Shown: positions 41,779-50,064, counted from the first letter of the stretch. The stretch: 58,105 bases of DNA from Solirubrobacterales bacterium (GCA_003138355.1 PLFX01000009.1:1-58105); one strand, 5' to 3'. The notes: a model not told the origin generated them from the sequence alone. Translations and numbers: made by a program.

Positions 41779-42040
41779 TCACCGGTCACGCGGGTCCGGG
41801 GCATCGACGCGCCAGTGGCGCACCACGCCGGCGATCCAGCCGTCGTCGCTCGGGAACAGGGAGAAGCGAGTGATCGTCGGTGTTGGTCGGCGCGAGGACG
41901 GGACGCAGACCGATCTGGAGCGCCTGCTCGGCGATCCGCGCGCTGCGCTGCGATGCGCGAACGCTCGAGAACGTCGCAACCGCGAGGACGAGCGTGCCGC
42001 CCGCCGTGCTGAGCGAGGCGATCGTCGTGAGGTCGGACAT
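41779..42040 (-). pseudogene. Membrane protein remnant, N and C termini joined out of frame
   Basis: From ATG 42040 the frame reads LTTIASLSTAGGTLVLAVAT, then RSARIAEQALQIGLRPVLAP, the N terminus of a conserved actinobacterial membrane protein of about 150-200 residues. After about residue 50 the frame becomes arginine-rich. In another frame, ITRFSLFPSDDGWIAGVVRH and WRVDAPDPR run to a stop at 41779, which resembles the C terminus of the same family. The middle is missing, so an internal deletion with frameshift is likely. The family's function is unknown. Confidence 0.6.
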
Positions 42041-42097
42041 GCTCGCAGCGAGGCTACAGCTCGCGCCACGTGCCGCGCGTCTCTACGATCAGCGCCC

Positions 42098-42916
42098 GTG
42101 CGCGTTGCTGTGGTGGGACATGTGGAGTGGGTCGAGTTCGCGGTCGTGGACGAGGTTCCCCGTCAAGGCCAGATCGTCGAGGCGGCCGACACCTGGGGCG
42201 AACCAGCCGGCGGCGGGGCGGTCGCTGCTGTCCAGCTCGCGCGGCTTGCGGGGGGCGCCAGCTTCTTCACGGCGCTCGGCGATGACGAGCGTGGCGCACG
42301 CTCGCTCACTCGCCTGGCTGAGCTCGGCGTGGCCGTCCACGCCGCGACGCGCTCCGAGCCGACGCGGCGCGCACTCGTTTTCCTCGACGCCAGCCATGAG
42401 CGCACGATCACGACGATCGGCAAACGGCTCTTCCCGCGCGGCGCCGATGCGCTGCCGTGGGGTGCGCTCGGCGAAACCGACGCCGTCTACTTGACCTCCG
42501 GCGACCCGGACGCGGTCCAGCTCGCGCGGGCGGCGCGCGTTCTCGTCGTCACGCCCCGTGCCGGCAGTCCGCTCGAGACGGTGACCGCGGACGCGCTCGT
42601 CTACAGCTCCCACGACGAGCGCGAGCGTGGCTGGGCCCACGCGATGACACCGCAGCCGCGCCTTGTCGTCGCGACGGAAGGGCGCGACGGCGGTCGCTGG
42701 CATGCGGCCGACGGCAGCTTCGGACATTGGAACGCGGCGAGCCCGCCCGGGCCGCTGATCGACCAGTACGGCGCGGGCGACTGCTTTGCCGCGGGACTGA
42801 CCTACGGCCTTGGCGCCGGCAAGCGCGTCGAGGAGGCAATCGCGCTCGCTGCGCGCTGCGGCGCATGGTGCGCCGCGGGCCACGGCCCGTACGGCAGCCA
42901 GCTGAAAGGGCCGTGA
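42098..42916 (+). CDS. PfkB-family carbohydrate kinase
   Basis: The frame is open far upstream, but GTG 42098 begins VRVAVVGHVEWVEFA, the natural PfkB N terminus, giving 272 residues. GEPAGGGAVAAVQLARLAGG and FFTALGDDERG are PfkB motif 1; DQYGAGDCFAAGLTYGL has the catalytic base Asp228. It is a small sugar kinase with unknown substrate. It is unrelated in detail to the kinase at 17.8 kb. It is divergent from the membrane-protein remnant. A hairpin follows the gene. Confidence 0.85.
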   Translation: MRVAVVGHVEWVEFAVVDEVPRQGQIVEAADTWGEPAGGGAVAAVQLARLAGGASFFTALGDDERGARSLTRLAELGVAVHAATRSEPTRRALVFLDASHERTITTIGKRLFPRGADALPWGALGETDAVYLTSGDPDAVQLARAARVLVVTPRAGSPLETVTADALVYSSHDERERGWAHAMTPQPRLVVATEGRDGGRWHAADGSFGHWNAASPPGPLIDQYGAGDCFAAGLTYGLGAGKRVEEAIALAARCGAWCAAGHGPYGSQLKGP

Positions 42917-42937
42917 TCGCGGGCGTGCAGCGACGGT

Positions 42938-42959
42938 AGCTGCAAGCCCGGTTGCAGCT
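42938..42959. terminator. Hairpin after the PfkB kinase gene
   Basis: An 8-bp stem (agctgcaa/ttgcagct) with loop gcccgg is located 21 bases after the kinase stop. It precedes the riboswitch, so it would separate the kinase from the cell-wall hydrolase unit. Confidence 0.55.
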
Positions 42960-43004
42960 GCAGGAGTTTGCGACGGTTGGGCGTACGGGCGCCGTATGAG
43001 CTGG

Positions 43005-43154
43005 TAGCCTGCCGGCCCACATAGGACAGCCGAGTCGCCGACCCCCAGGGGCTGGCGAGCGGGGGAACCAAATTGGCCTTAGTGCCATGGGGCGAATCGC
43101 CGCCAAAGGCGGCGTAGCGCGAAGCGCGAGCCCGTCAGCTAACCCCGCAGGCGA
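43005..43154 (+). promoter_or_regulatory. c-di-AMP riboswitch (ydaO-yuaA class)
   Basis: The sequence has the conserved ydaO order: GCCGAGTCGCCG, a GC hairpin, GGGGGAACCAA, TGGGGCGAATCGCC, a variable hairpin, and GAGCCCGTCAGCTAACCCC. P1 pairs gcctgc (43007-43012) with gcaggc (43147-43152), closing the structure. The class binds cyclic di-AMP and in actinobacteria commonly controls cell-wall hydrolase genes, as here. The Shine-Dalgarno AAGGAG (43161) lies 8 bases after P1 with no separate terminator visible, so control of translation or of an unseen terminator is possible. Confidence 0.92.
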
Positions 43155-43172
43155 AACGCTAAGGAGACCGAA

Positions 43173-44837
43173 GTGGCGGTAAGTCGTGACCTCGCGAGCA
43201 ACGGCCTTTGGGTTGAGTCACTCGAGCGCTCGCTCGCGCGACGTGGCAGGCCACGCCGGGCCTCACTCGAGCTTGGGATGCTTACACCGCCGCGCGATCT
43301 GAGTAACCCCGACAACATCGCCGACTCGGTCCTCTACTGGCGAACCCGCCGCGCAGCCGCCAACAGCTCGGCGATCCCCGCCGCCGGCGGCGCGACAGCG
43401 CTGGCTCTGCTCGCGGCGACGACGATCCCGACGCTCGCCGGCGGACGCTCGGACACAAGCCACAGCGTCGCGCGAGGCGCGGGGCGGATCGGCGTAGACG
43501 CTAAGACGCGCGCGCATCTCGTCGCACGGGTCCCCCAGCGCAAAGCGTTCAGCTCAAGCGCGATCACCGGCCTCGGCGCGCCCGCAGCGGCCGCCAGCTC
43601 ACAAACACGCGCAGCCGTCACCTACGGCACGATTACCCAGGTCCAGAAGCTGCTTGGCGTCACGGCCGACGGCAAGCTCGGCGCCCTCACCGCCGCCGCG
43701 ATCCGCGACTTCCAGACCAACCATGGCCTGACCGCCAACGGTGTGGTCGACGAGACGACCTTCAATGCGATGCAGGCTGCGTACACGCCCCCGGCGCAGG
43801 CCGTAGCGCCGACTGCGCCGACGGACGGCGGCAGCTCGGGCGGCGGCGGTGTCATCGCGCACGCCGCCATGGCCTCGCCGACGACGGTAGCCGCTACCGC
43901 GCCAGTGGTAGCGACCGCACAGACGCCCGCCTCCACCGGTGGCACGACCGCGACCGACGCGACGACGACGATCGAACAAGCCACCACGACGACCGACGGC
44001 GGCGGGAGCGCGCCGACGGCGACCGACGCCACGGCAACAACGGCAGACGCAACGAGCACGACGGCCACCGCGCCAGCCGATACGACCGATACGGCCGTGG
44101 GCACTCAGCCCTCCGTGCCAAGCGGCGTCAGCGCGGTCCAGACGGCCCTGGACGTGCCGGCCGACGGTACGTTCGGCTCGCAGACAAAGGCAGCGGTCGA
44201 GACTTTCCAGGCCGATCACGGCCTCACCGCCGACGGGGTCGTCGGTCCGGCGACGCGCGCAGCGCTCGGCATCGGCGCTGGGCCGACGCTCGAGGACACG
44301 CAGCCCCCGCCCCCCGCTCCGACGACCACCGCGACGACGGACGGTTCGACCGCGACCGGCGACGGCGCGGCAACAAGCCCAACGAGTGACTCGACTACGA
44401 GCTCGAGCGACACGTCGACGAGCACCAGCAGCCCGTCCACGTCGACGAGCACGAGCAGCGACGGCACGCCGGCGAACATCGCCACCGGTATCAACGAGAT
44501 GATCTCAGCGGGATACCAGATCGCAAAGCTTCCCTACATCTGGGGCGGTGGCCACGGGTCCTGGGTCTCCCCCGGTTACGACTGCTCGGGCTCGGTCTCC
44601 TACGTGCTCCACGCCGCTGGCCTGCTGAGCGTGCCGGAGGACTCGGGCACGCTGATGAGCTATGGCGCGCCCGGCCCCGGCAAGTACGTCACGATCTACG
44701 CTTCGCCAGGTCACGCCTGGATGACGATCGACGGCCAGCGCTTCGACACCGTCGCGCTCTCCGAGGACGGCTCGCGCTGGGCGAGCGGCGGCGGCGAGTT
44801 CGCCGGCTTCGTCGAGCGCCACCCGATCGGTTACTGA
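43173..44837 (+). CDS. NlpC/P60-type cell-wall hydrolase with two peptidoglycan-binding domains
   Basis: A 554-residue exported protein. A hydrophobic segment (about 68-90) acts as an export signal after an unusually long basic N terminus. Two PG_binding_1 repeats (about 153-202, GKLGALTAAAIRDFQ; about 313-365, GTFGSQTKAAVETFQ) flank Thr/Ala-rich linkers. The C-terminal catalytic domain has LPYIWGGGHG, the Cys471 elbow DCSGSVSYVLHAAG and His514 in PGHAWMTI. It should cleave peptidoglycan peptides in wall remodelling. The gene follows a c-di-AMP riboswitch, with SD AAGGAG 6 bases before the GTG. Confidence 0.9.
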   Translation: MAVSRDLASNGLWVESLERSLARRGRPRRASLELGMLTPPRDLSNPDNIADSVLYWRTRRAAANSSAIPAAGGATALALLAATTIPTLAGGRSDTSHSVARGAGRIGVDAKTRAHLVARVPQRKAFSSSAITGLGAPAAAASSQTRAAVTYGTITQVQKLLGVTADGKLGALTAAAIRDFQTNHGLTANGVVDETTFNAMQAAYTPPAQAVAPTAPTDGGSSGGGGVIAHAAMASPTTVAATAPVVATAQTPASTGGTTATDATTTIEQATTTTDGGGSAPTATDATATTADATSTTATAPADTTDTAVGTQPSVPSGVSAVQTALDVPADGTFGSQTKAAVETFQADHGLTADGVVGPATRAALGIGAGPTLEDTQPPPPAPTTTATTDGSTATGDGAATSPTSDSTTSSSDTSTSTSSPSTSTSTSSDGTPANIATGINEMISAGYQIAKLPYIWGGGHGSWVSPGYDCSGSVSYVLHAAGLLSVPEDSGTLMSYGAPGPGKYVTIYASPGHAWMTIDGQRFDTVALSEDGSRWASGGGEFAGFVERHPIGY

Positions 44838-44873
44838 GAAGCGAAGCTCGCGCTTCGCGCGACTTCGCTTCTC
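44836..44873. terminator. Strong hairpin after the cell-wall hydrolase
   Basis: An 11-bp stem (gagaagcgaag/cttcgcttctc) plus an inner 6-bp stem (tcgcgc/gcgcga) with a 3-base loop overlaps the stop region. No T-run follows. Confidence 0.7.
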
Positions 44874-44971
44874 TGACTGGGAGCGTCTGGGGGTTGGCGG
44901 GGGGGTGCGCTGGTCCCGGTGCTGCGTGCGCCTGTGGGGCTGCGGTTGCTTGCCGTCGCCCGCGTTTGAAT

Positions 44972-45002
44972 GGAAGGGGCCGCGCCTGCCGCGGCCCCTT
45001 CC
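44972..45002. terminator. Hairpin terminator of the surface-protein gene
   Basis: A 13-bp stem (ggaaggggccgcg and its complement) with a 5-base loop lies 24 bases past the stop of the minus-strand gene. It is between convergent genes and may act in both directions. Confidence 0.65.
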
Positions 45003-45025
45003 GTTGCTCCGGTGTGGGGCTGGGT

Positions 45026-46501
45026 TCAGCCCGTCGCCGGCACGAGTGCGGTGGTCGGGATCGACTTGATCGTGACCGTGATCGGAGCGGTCGCGGTGCC
45101 CTGGTTAGCGGGCGATCCGGGGATCGCTACGCGGACCGTCTCGGTGCCGGGCACGAAGAACTGCTCGGTCAACGAGTACTGCGAGTTCGCGCCGACCTGG
45201 TTGGTGGCGATCACGTGCCACTGCGTCCCCGTCGCATTGAGTCGCTCGAGGTAGATCGTGCGACCGGTCTCGTCGGGGTTGAGCGAGCCGCTGAAGGTCA
45301 CCGACTGGCCCTGGTTGATCGTCGTCGGCGTCGTCTGGACGGTCATGACGACACGCACGCCGACGAACGCCACCGCTGAGACGGGGAGGTTCGGTCGGCC
45401 GTGACCCTTGCCAGTCGAGCCCGTGCTACCCGTCGTGCCGGTCGTGCCGGTGCTGCCGCTCGAGCCGCTGCTGCCGGTCGAGCCGCTGGTGCCGGTCGAG
45501 CCCTGGGTGACGAGCGCATTAGCGACGACGCTTGCATCGGCGTTCACGCGGTAATAGGTGTTGCTGGTCGGGAAGACGGAGAACGTGTAGTCGCCACCGA
45601 CCGTGGTCGTCGTCGTCGCGATCTGCGACCACTGCTGCCCCGCGGTGTGAGCCCACAGTGTCAGCATCTGGCCGGTGCCCTGCGCGTCGACACCGGTGAT
45701 CGTGTCGCTCTGGCCCTCGTCGATGACATAGGCGCTCGGCACGATCGTCAGCGCCGGGTTCTGCGTCTGCTCGATCTCGTAGTTGAGCGTCTCCGACGGA
45801 CTCGCGATGTTGCGAGCGTCGTTCGGGACGAGAATGCGCACGTCCGCGTCGCCGCCGGTCTGCGACGGGATGACGAAGGTGTGCGCGATCGAGTAGTTGC
45901 CGTTCGCGTCGAGTGTGCCGCGACCGATCGTCACCCAGTTGGCGGCCCCCCGCGAGGAAGCTTGGCGCTGGAGCAGGACCCTTGCGCCGGGCTTGCCGGG
46001 ATCGTCGCTGCCGCTGAACGTGTAGACATAGCCGCGGCCCGTGAAGAGCACCGATCCATCGGGCTCGGACTGGCCGTTCGGGCCGGTGACGTTCACGGTC
46101 ACCTGGGCGACAACGCGCTCCGAGACGATCCGGCTATCGGCGCCGGCTGACGCCACATACCACTGCCGGTTCGTGTCGACGCGGCCGTCGGCGCGCGAGA
46201 ACTCGTAGACGCCCCCCGGTCCGGTTCGCGTCGTCTGCACCGGCACGAAGCCGAACGGGCTATCGAGCGGACGGTGGTAGAGGACGACAAGCCGGTTCTC
46301 GGCGTTGCGGCCAAACAGGCGTCCGAAGATGACAACCGAATCACCGACGACGATCGGGTTCGGCTGGGCGTGAATCGTTATCCGGTGCGGAGCGAAGAAA
46401 GGCGCCGACCTGACGTGCGCGGCGCTCGCGACCGACGGTGCCAGGACCGCCAGCGCGAGCGAGCTCGCGACGGCCGCGGCCCTGAAGTGCCTCGTGTACA
46501 T
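45026..46501 (-). CDS. Secreted protein with Ig-like repeats and Ser-Gly-Thr linker
   Basis: From ATG 46501 (AGGAGGAGG upstream) 491 residues. After a signal peptide (ASSLALAVLAPSVASAA) there are several beta-sandwich domains, seen in repeats such as ITIHAQPNPIVVGDSVVIFG, LVVLYHRPLDSPFG, ALTIVPSAYVIDEGQSDTI and TTPTTINQGQSVTFSG. These resemble bacterial Ig-like/CARDB-like domains that bind the cell surface. A linker (SGSTGSSGSSGSTGTTG) separates the last domain. It is probably an exported surface or adhesive protein; no enzyme motif is seen. Confidence 0.75.
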   Translation of the reverse strand: MYTRHFRAAAVASSLALAVLAPSVASAAHVRSAPFFAPHRITIHAQPNPIVVGDSVVIFGRLFGRNAENRLVVLYHRPLDSPFGFVPVQTTRTGPGGVYEFSRADGRVDTNRQWYVASAGADSRIVSERVVAQVTVNVTGPNGQSEPDGSVLFTGRGYVYTFSGSDDPGKPGARVLLQRQASSRGAANWVTIGRGTLDANGNYSIAHTFVIPSQTGGDADVRILVPNDARNIASPSETLNYEIEQTQNPALTIVPSAYVIDEGQSDTITGVDAQGTGQMLTLWAHTAGQQWSQIATTTTTVGGDYTFSVFPTSNTYYRVNADASVVANALVTQGSTGTSGSTGSSGSSGSTGTTGTTGSTGSTGKGHGRPNLPVSAVAFVGVRVVMTVQTTPTTINQGQSVTFSGSLNPDETGRTIYLERLNATGTQWHVIATNQVGANSQYSLTEQFFVPGTETVRVAIPGSPANQGTATAPITVTIKSIPTTALVPATG

Positions 46502-46638
46502 GGTGTGCCTCCTCCTGGGGGTGAGCTGCATGGCAGCCCTAGAACCCCGGAGCCCCGCTGCGGAAGCGCCCGCTACGTGTTACGCGTGCACAACGAGCGA
46601 AACCGCACCTTTTGCGGCACGTCCGTGTTGGGGGCCGA

Positions 46639-47097
46639 TCAGGCGCTTGACCAGGCCTGCGGCGAGCGGGCCAGCTTGGCGATGAGCGGCGGCAGCTTCC
46701 CGCTTGCCACCTGCTCGACCGTTACGTGCTCGAGCACCTCGCGGATGTTGGCACGCAACGCGATCCACACATCCTGCAGCGGTGCCGCTGTTCCCGTGTA
46801 ATTGATCCGCTCGGGGCGCTCGCCGCGCACGCTCGCCAGCGGTCCTTCGACCGCGCGGATGACGTCCGCGAGCGTGAGCTCGCCCGCTGGGCGCAACAGC
46901 CACCAGCCGCCATCAGGCCCGCGCTGCGAGCGCACGATGCCGGCGCTCTTCAGCTGGTTGAGGATGTTCTCGAGGAACGACGGCGGAATGCTCTGCGCTG
47001 CCGCGATCGCCTCCGCCTTGCGCGGCGCCTGCTCGCTCGAGCCGACCAGCTCGATCGCCGCGCGGACGGCGTAGTCAGCCTTGGCGGTGACGCGCAT
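46639..47097 (-). CDS. Rrf2-family transcriptional regulator
   Basis: From ATG 47097 152 residues: KADYAVRAAIELVGSSEQ and a winged-helix (IPPSFLENILNQLKSAGIVRSQRGPDGG) match Rrf2. The usual three Fe-S cysteines are absent (no cysteine in the whole protein), so it probably does not sense iron-sulfur status. ALTLADVIRAVEGP-like sequence is present as ELTLADVIRAVEGPL. It might regulate an adjacent gene such as the surface protein at 45-46.5 kb, which lies downstream on the same strand after a 137-base gap that includes a weak hairpin (46603-46617). Confidence 0.85.
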   Translation of the reverse strand: MRVTAKADYAVRAAIELVGSSEQAPRKAEAIAAAQSIPPSFLENILNQLKSAGIVRSQRGPDGGWWLLRPAGELTLADVIRAVEGPLASVRGERPERINYTGTAAPLQDVWIALRANIREVLEHVTVEQVASGKLPPLIAKLARSPQAWSSA

Positions 47098-47162
47098 CCG
47101 GCGATTCTCGCGCACCCGCAGCGAAGGCGCTCGGCCATGCTTCGCACGCCCCGATGAGGTAT

Positions 47163-47191
47163 GGGCGCGAGGCCCTCACGACCTCGCGCCC
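47163..47191. terminator. Hairpin after the HU gene
   Basis: A 10-bp stem (gggcgcgagg/cctcgcgccc) with a 9-base loop lies just past the stop of the minus-strand HU gene, oriented to terminate it. Confidence 0.6.
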
Positions 47192-47205
47192 GAAGCAGCT
47201 CACCC

Positions 47206-47481
47206 CTAGGGGTTCAGGGCCTTCTTCAGCGCGCTCGCGGCAGAGAACTTCGGTGCCTTGCTCGCAGCTATGTGGATCGTCGCCCCGGTCGCAGGGTTGC
47301 GGCCGGTGCGAGCCGCGCGATTGCTGACGGCAAACTTGCCGAACCCGGCGACTGAGACCTCACCCCCCGATGACAGCTGCGACGAGATGGTGTCGAACAC
47401 GGCGTCGACTGCGCTCCTGGCCTGTCCGACCCCGATGCCTGCGCTCTCGGCGACCTTGCCAGCGAGCTCGTTCTTCGTCAT
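47206..47481 (-). CDS. HU-family DNA-binding protein
   Basis: A 91-residue protein with KNELAGKVAESAGI at the start, SSGGEVSVAGFGKFAVSNRAAR and GRNPATGATIHIAASKAPKF, which are the HU/IHF family's dimer helices and beta-arm tip. It organises the nucleoid. It is short of the lysine-rich tail found in mycobacterial HU, so it resembles the canonical bacterial form. A hairpin follows. Confidence 0.93.
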   Translation of the reverse strand: MTKNELAGKVAESAGIGVGQARSAVDAVFDTISSQLSSGGEVSVAGFGKFAVSNRAARTGRNPATGATIHIAASKAPKFSAASALKKALNP

Positions 47482-47558
47482 GAGACTCCTCTCTTACGGG
47501 CAAACCGATGCCCAACCTCAACAGGTACCAGCTCAACGCTAGCGCGCGTAACGGATGT

Positions 47559-48521
47559 TCAACCATTGCGGGCGGCCACGGACGCCCGAATTTGCGCCGG
47601 CCCTGTCGCCGCGCGCGGCTCCAGTCGCCCCGCGGCGGCGACAGCCCAGAGCACCGACAGCCAGGTGAGGGTCGCCAGTGTCACGTGGACCCAAACCAGC
47701 TCGGTGGGCAGGTGGGTGTCGAACTGGACAGCGCCGACCACGCCCTGGACGGCGAGGAGCACGCAGAGCGACGTCATCGCGAGGCGCAGCGGGCGGTCCG
47801 CCTGGCGACGTTCGAGCATCACCCAGACGAGAACCGCGGCGCAACCGAAGGCAAACGCCAGCGCGCCGTGCACGTGCACGGCGAGGTTCAGCGTGTTCGA
47901 GCCGTCGAACGTGAGGCGCTTGATCGTCTGCCCGACGTTGCCGCCGGAATGAGGTCCCGCGGCCGTGCTCACCGTGCCCGCCACAAGCACCACGGCAGCG
48001 AAGGGCGCCAGCGCGCGCACCGCCCAGACCGCCAGCCGATCGCTGCCGCGATGCTCGGGATTGGCGGCTTGCCGTGCCCGCCAGTACAGCGCGAGCGCCG
48101 CGATCAGGATCACCATCGACAGCGCGAAATGCGCCATCACGAAGCCGGGCGCGAGTTTCTCCTCGACCGTGTAGCCGCCAAGCACGGCCTGCGCGACGAC
48201 GCCGAGCGGCAGTGCCAGCGAAAGGCGGAAGAGGTCGCGCCGGAAGGGGCGTCGGCGCCAGGCAAAGAGGAATACGACGACCGTGACGACGCCGACGAGC
48301 GCGCCGACAGCCCGGTTGCCGAACTCGATCAGCGAATGCGTCTGTAGCGGCGGGTAGAGATGCCCGTAGCAGCGCGGCCAATCAGGGCAGCCGAGCCCGG
48401 AGTCGGTCAAGCGCACGGCCGCGCCGGTCAGCACGATCAGCGTCAGCGCGACGAGGGCGGCGAGCGCAGTCAGCTCGAACTGGCGCGGCGTGACCTCGAT
48501 CGAGGCTAGGCGAGCCCGCAT
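47559..48521 (-). CDS. ctaA: Heme A synthase, COX15/CtaA family
   Basis: A 320-residue membrane protein with eight helices. GLGCPDWPRCYGHLYPP contains the cysteine pair of bacterial CtaA. Histidines HSLIEFGNR, VMAHFALSM, VHVHGALAF and WVHVTLATLTW lie in helices 2, 4, 6 and 8 and bind heme. It oxidises heme O to heme A for cytochrome oxidase. Helix 1 has TLIVLTGAAVRLTDSG, typical of the family. The other cta genes are outside the window. Confidence 0.92.
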   Translation of the reverse strand: MRARLASIEVTPRQFELTALAALVALTLIVLTGAAVRLTDSGLGCPDWPRCYGHLYPPLQTHSLIEFGNRAVGALVGVVTVVVFLFAWRRRPFRRDLFRLSLALPLGVVAQAVLGGYTVEEKLAPGFVMAHFALSMVILIAALALYWRARQAANPEHRGSDRLAVWAVRALAPFAAVVLVAGTVSTAAGPHSGGNVGQTIKRLTFDGSNTLNLAVHVHGALAFAFGCAAVLVWVMLERRQADRPLRLAMTSLCVLLAVQGVVGAVQFDTHLPTELVWVHVTLATLTWLSVLWAVAAAGRLEPRAATGPAQIRASVAARNG

Positions 48522-48564
48522 CCGCGGAAGGATGCCAGGCTACCGCGGGACTCGCGGCGCAGCG

Positions 48565-49137
48565 TCAGACGCCTGACCCGTAGCGGAACGCCAGCTCCGC
48601 CTCGATCTCGCGCAGGCGTGGCGCAGCGGCGTCCTTGGCGGACAGCGTCGGCGACCCCTCGAACGGCCAGGCGATCCCGACATCCGGATCGTTCCAAGCG
48701 ATCGCGCGCTCGAGCTCGGGCGAGTAGTAGCCGGTCTGCTTGTAGAGCACGTCCGCATGCAGCGAGCGCGTGTAGAAACCGTGTGCGAAGCCGACGGGGA
48801 TCCAGAGCTGGTGCAGCTCACGATCGTCGAGCTCGAACGCCTCCCACTTACGGTAGGTAGGTGAGTCGGCTCGCAGGTCGACCGCGACGTCGACGATCGC
48901 TCCGCGCGCACAGCGCACCAGCTTGCCCAGACCGTCGCCCACCTGGAAATGCATGCCACGCAGCACCCCGGCGCTGGAACGCGAGTGGTTCTCCTGGGGA
49001 AAGTGCACGTCGCCCAGCGGCGTGCCGGCGAGCTCGTCGCGCCGGAAGCTTTCGTGAAGGAAACCGCGCTCGTCGCCGTGCACCGTCGGCACGAGCTCGA
49101 GGAGGTCCGGTAGTGAGGTTCGGCGGACCTCAATCAC
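48565..49137 (-). CDS. rfbC: dTDP-4-dehydrorhamnose 3,5-epimerase
   Basis: A 190-residue cupin. HGDERGFLHESFRRDEL and GVLRGMHFQ contain the active-site His; YKQTGYYSPE contains the Tyr. Together with GFAHGFY these match RmlC, third enzyme of dTDP-L-rhamnose synthesis. It heads the polysaccharide cluster, implying rhamnose in the exported glycan; other rml genes are outside the window. It is followed, on the same strand upstream, by the export permease gene. Confidence 0.9.
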   Translation of the reverse strand: MIEVRRTSLPDLLELVPTVHGDERGFLHESFRRDELAGTPLGDVHFPQENHSRSSAGVLRGMHFQVGDGLGKLVRCARGAIVDVAVDLRADSPTYRKWEAFELDDRELHQLWIPVGFAHGFYTRSLHADVLYKQTGYYSPELERAIAWNDPDVGIAWPFEGSPTLSAKDAAAPRLREIEAELAFRYGSGV

Positions 49138-49164
49138 GGCGAAAGCGTTGGCGAGCCACGCGCC

Positions 49165-50064
49165 TCAAAGGTTGTCGGCGATGTGCGGCGCTGAGCGGTT
49201 GAAGACGACGAAGCCGAGCACGAAAACGATCACGATCAATGCCATCGGGATCGCGAGCTCTGCATAACCACCGATCGCCGCAGCCGCCGACGAGCCACCG
49301 AAGTGCCAGCCAGGGTATGGCGTCGTGGGTGGGCGCGGCGCGTTCGAGCCGATGAATGCGTGCCGGTACTGCTCCATCAGATCCGCGAGCGGGTTGAGCA
49401 TCCAGATGTGCAGGAGCGTCCGCCCGTGCGCGCCGATCTTCTCGATCGGGATCAGCAGCAGCGAGACGTAGAAGAGCACCTGAATCACGACATCCCAGAT
49501 CGGGGCGATGTCGCGGGCGCGAACGTAAAGGGCCGAGAGCAGCATCGCGAGGCCCATGGCGAAGAAGATCAGCACGAGCACGATCAGCGGCAGCTCGAGC
49601 CACGATAGGCGCGGGCGCACGCCCTCGAGCGCGGTGAAGATGATGATCGGCACGAAGTTCACCGCGAGGTTGAAGAGGGCGGTGAGGACCACCGAGAGCG
49701 GAATCGCGAGGCGCGGGAACTGGATCTTGCGGACGAAGCTCTCGCGCGCCACGACGCAGCCCACCGCGCCCGCCGTCGCCTCCGTGAAGAACGTGAACAG
49801 CACGATGCCGCTCAGCAGCATCACCGGGTAGTCCTTGATCCCCGACCCGAGCTTGCCGAGCGAGTAGACGACCATCAGCACGCCGAACATCAGGAGCGGG
49901 CGCATCACGGTCCAGACATAGCCGAGGACGGAGCCGTAGAAGCGCAGCTTGAACTCGGTGCGCGCGATCGTGAAAGTCAGATTCCAGAAGCGGCGCCGGT
50001 CCCCGGTCAGCGCGCTCGGCCCACGGATCGGCGCGCCGAGCTCAGCGTCGACGACAAGGCTCAC
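49165..50064 (-). CDS. Polysaccharide ABC exporter permease (Wzm type)
   Basis: A 299-residue ABC-2 permease with six membrane helices; the interfacial segment RTEFKLRFYGSVLGYVWTVM precedes helix 1, then LLSGIVLFTFFTEAT and MLNPLADLMEQYRHA. It forms the channel for lipid-linked polysaccharide. It overlaps the ATPase gene by 4 bases (ATGA). Typical of O-antigen or teichoic acid exporters. Confidence 0.88.
   Translation of the reverse strand: MSLVVDAELGAPIRGPSALTGDRRRFWNLTFTIARTEFKLRFYGSVLGYVWTVMRPLLMFGVLMVVYSLGKLGSGIKDYPVMLLSGIVLFTFFTEATAGAVGCVVARESFVRKIQFPRLAIPLSVVLTALFNLAVNFVPIIIFTALEGVRPRLSWLELPLIVLVLIFFAMGLAMLLSALYVRARDIAPIWDVVIQVLFYVSLLLIPIEKIGAHGRTLLHIWMLNPLADLMEQYRHAFIGSNAPRPPTTPYPGWHFGGSSAAAAIGGYAELAIPMALIVIVFVLGFVVFNRSAPHIADNL

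Noticed and set aside
49303..49831. Plus-strand frames opposite the exporter permease.
   Set aside because: Antisense to a conserved membrane protein; no coherent features.
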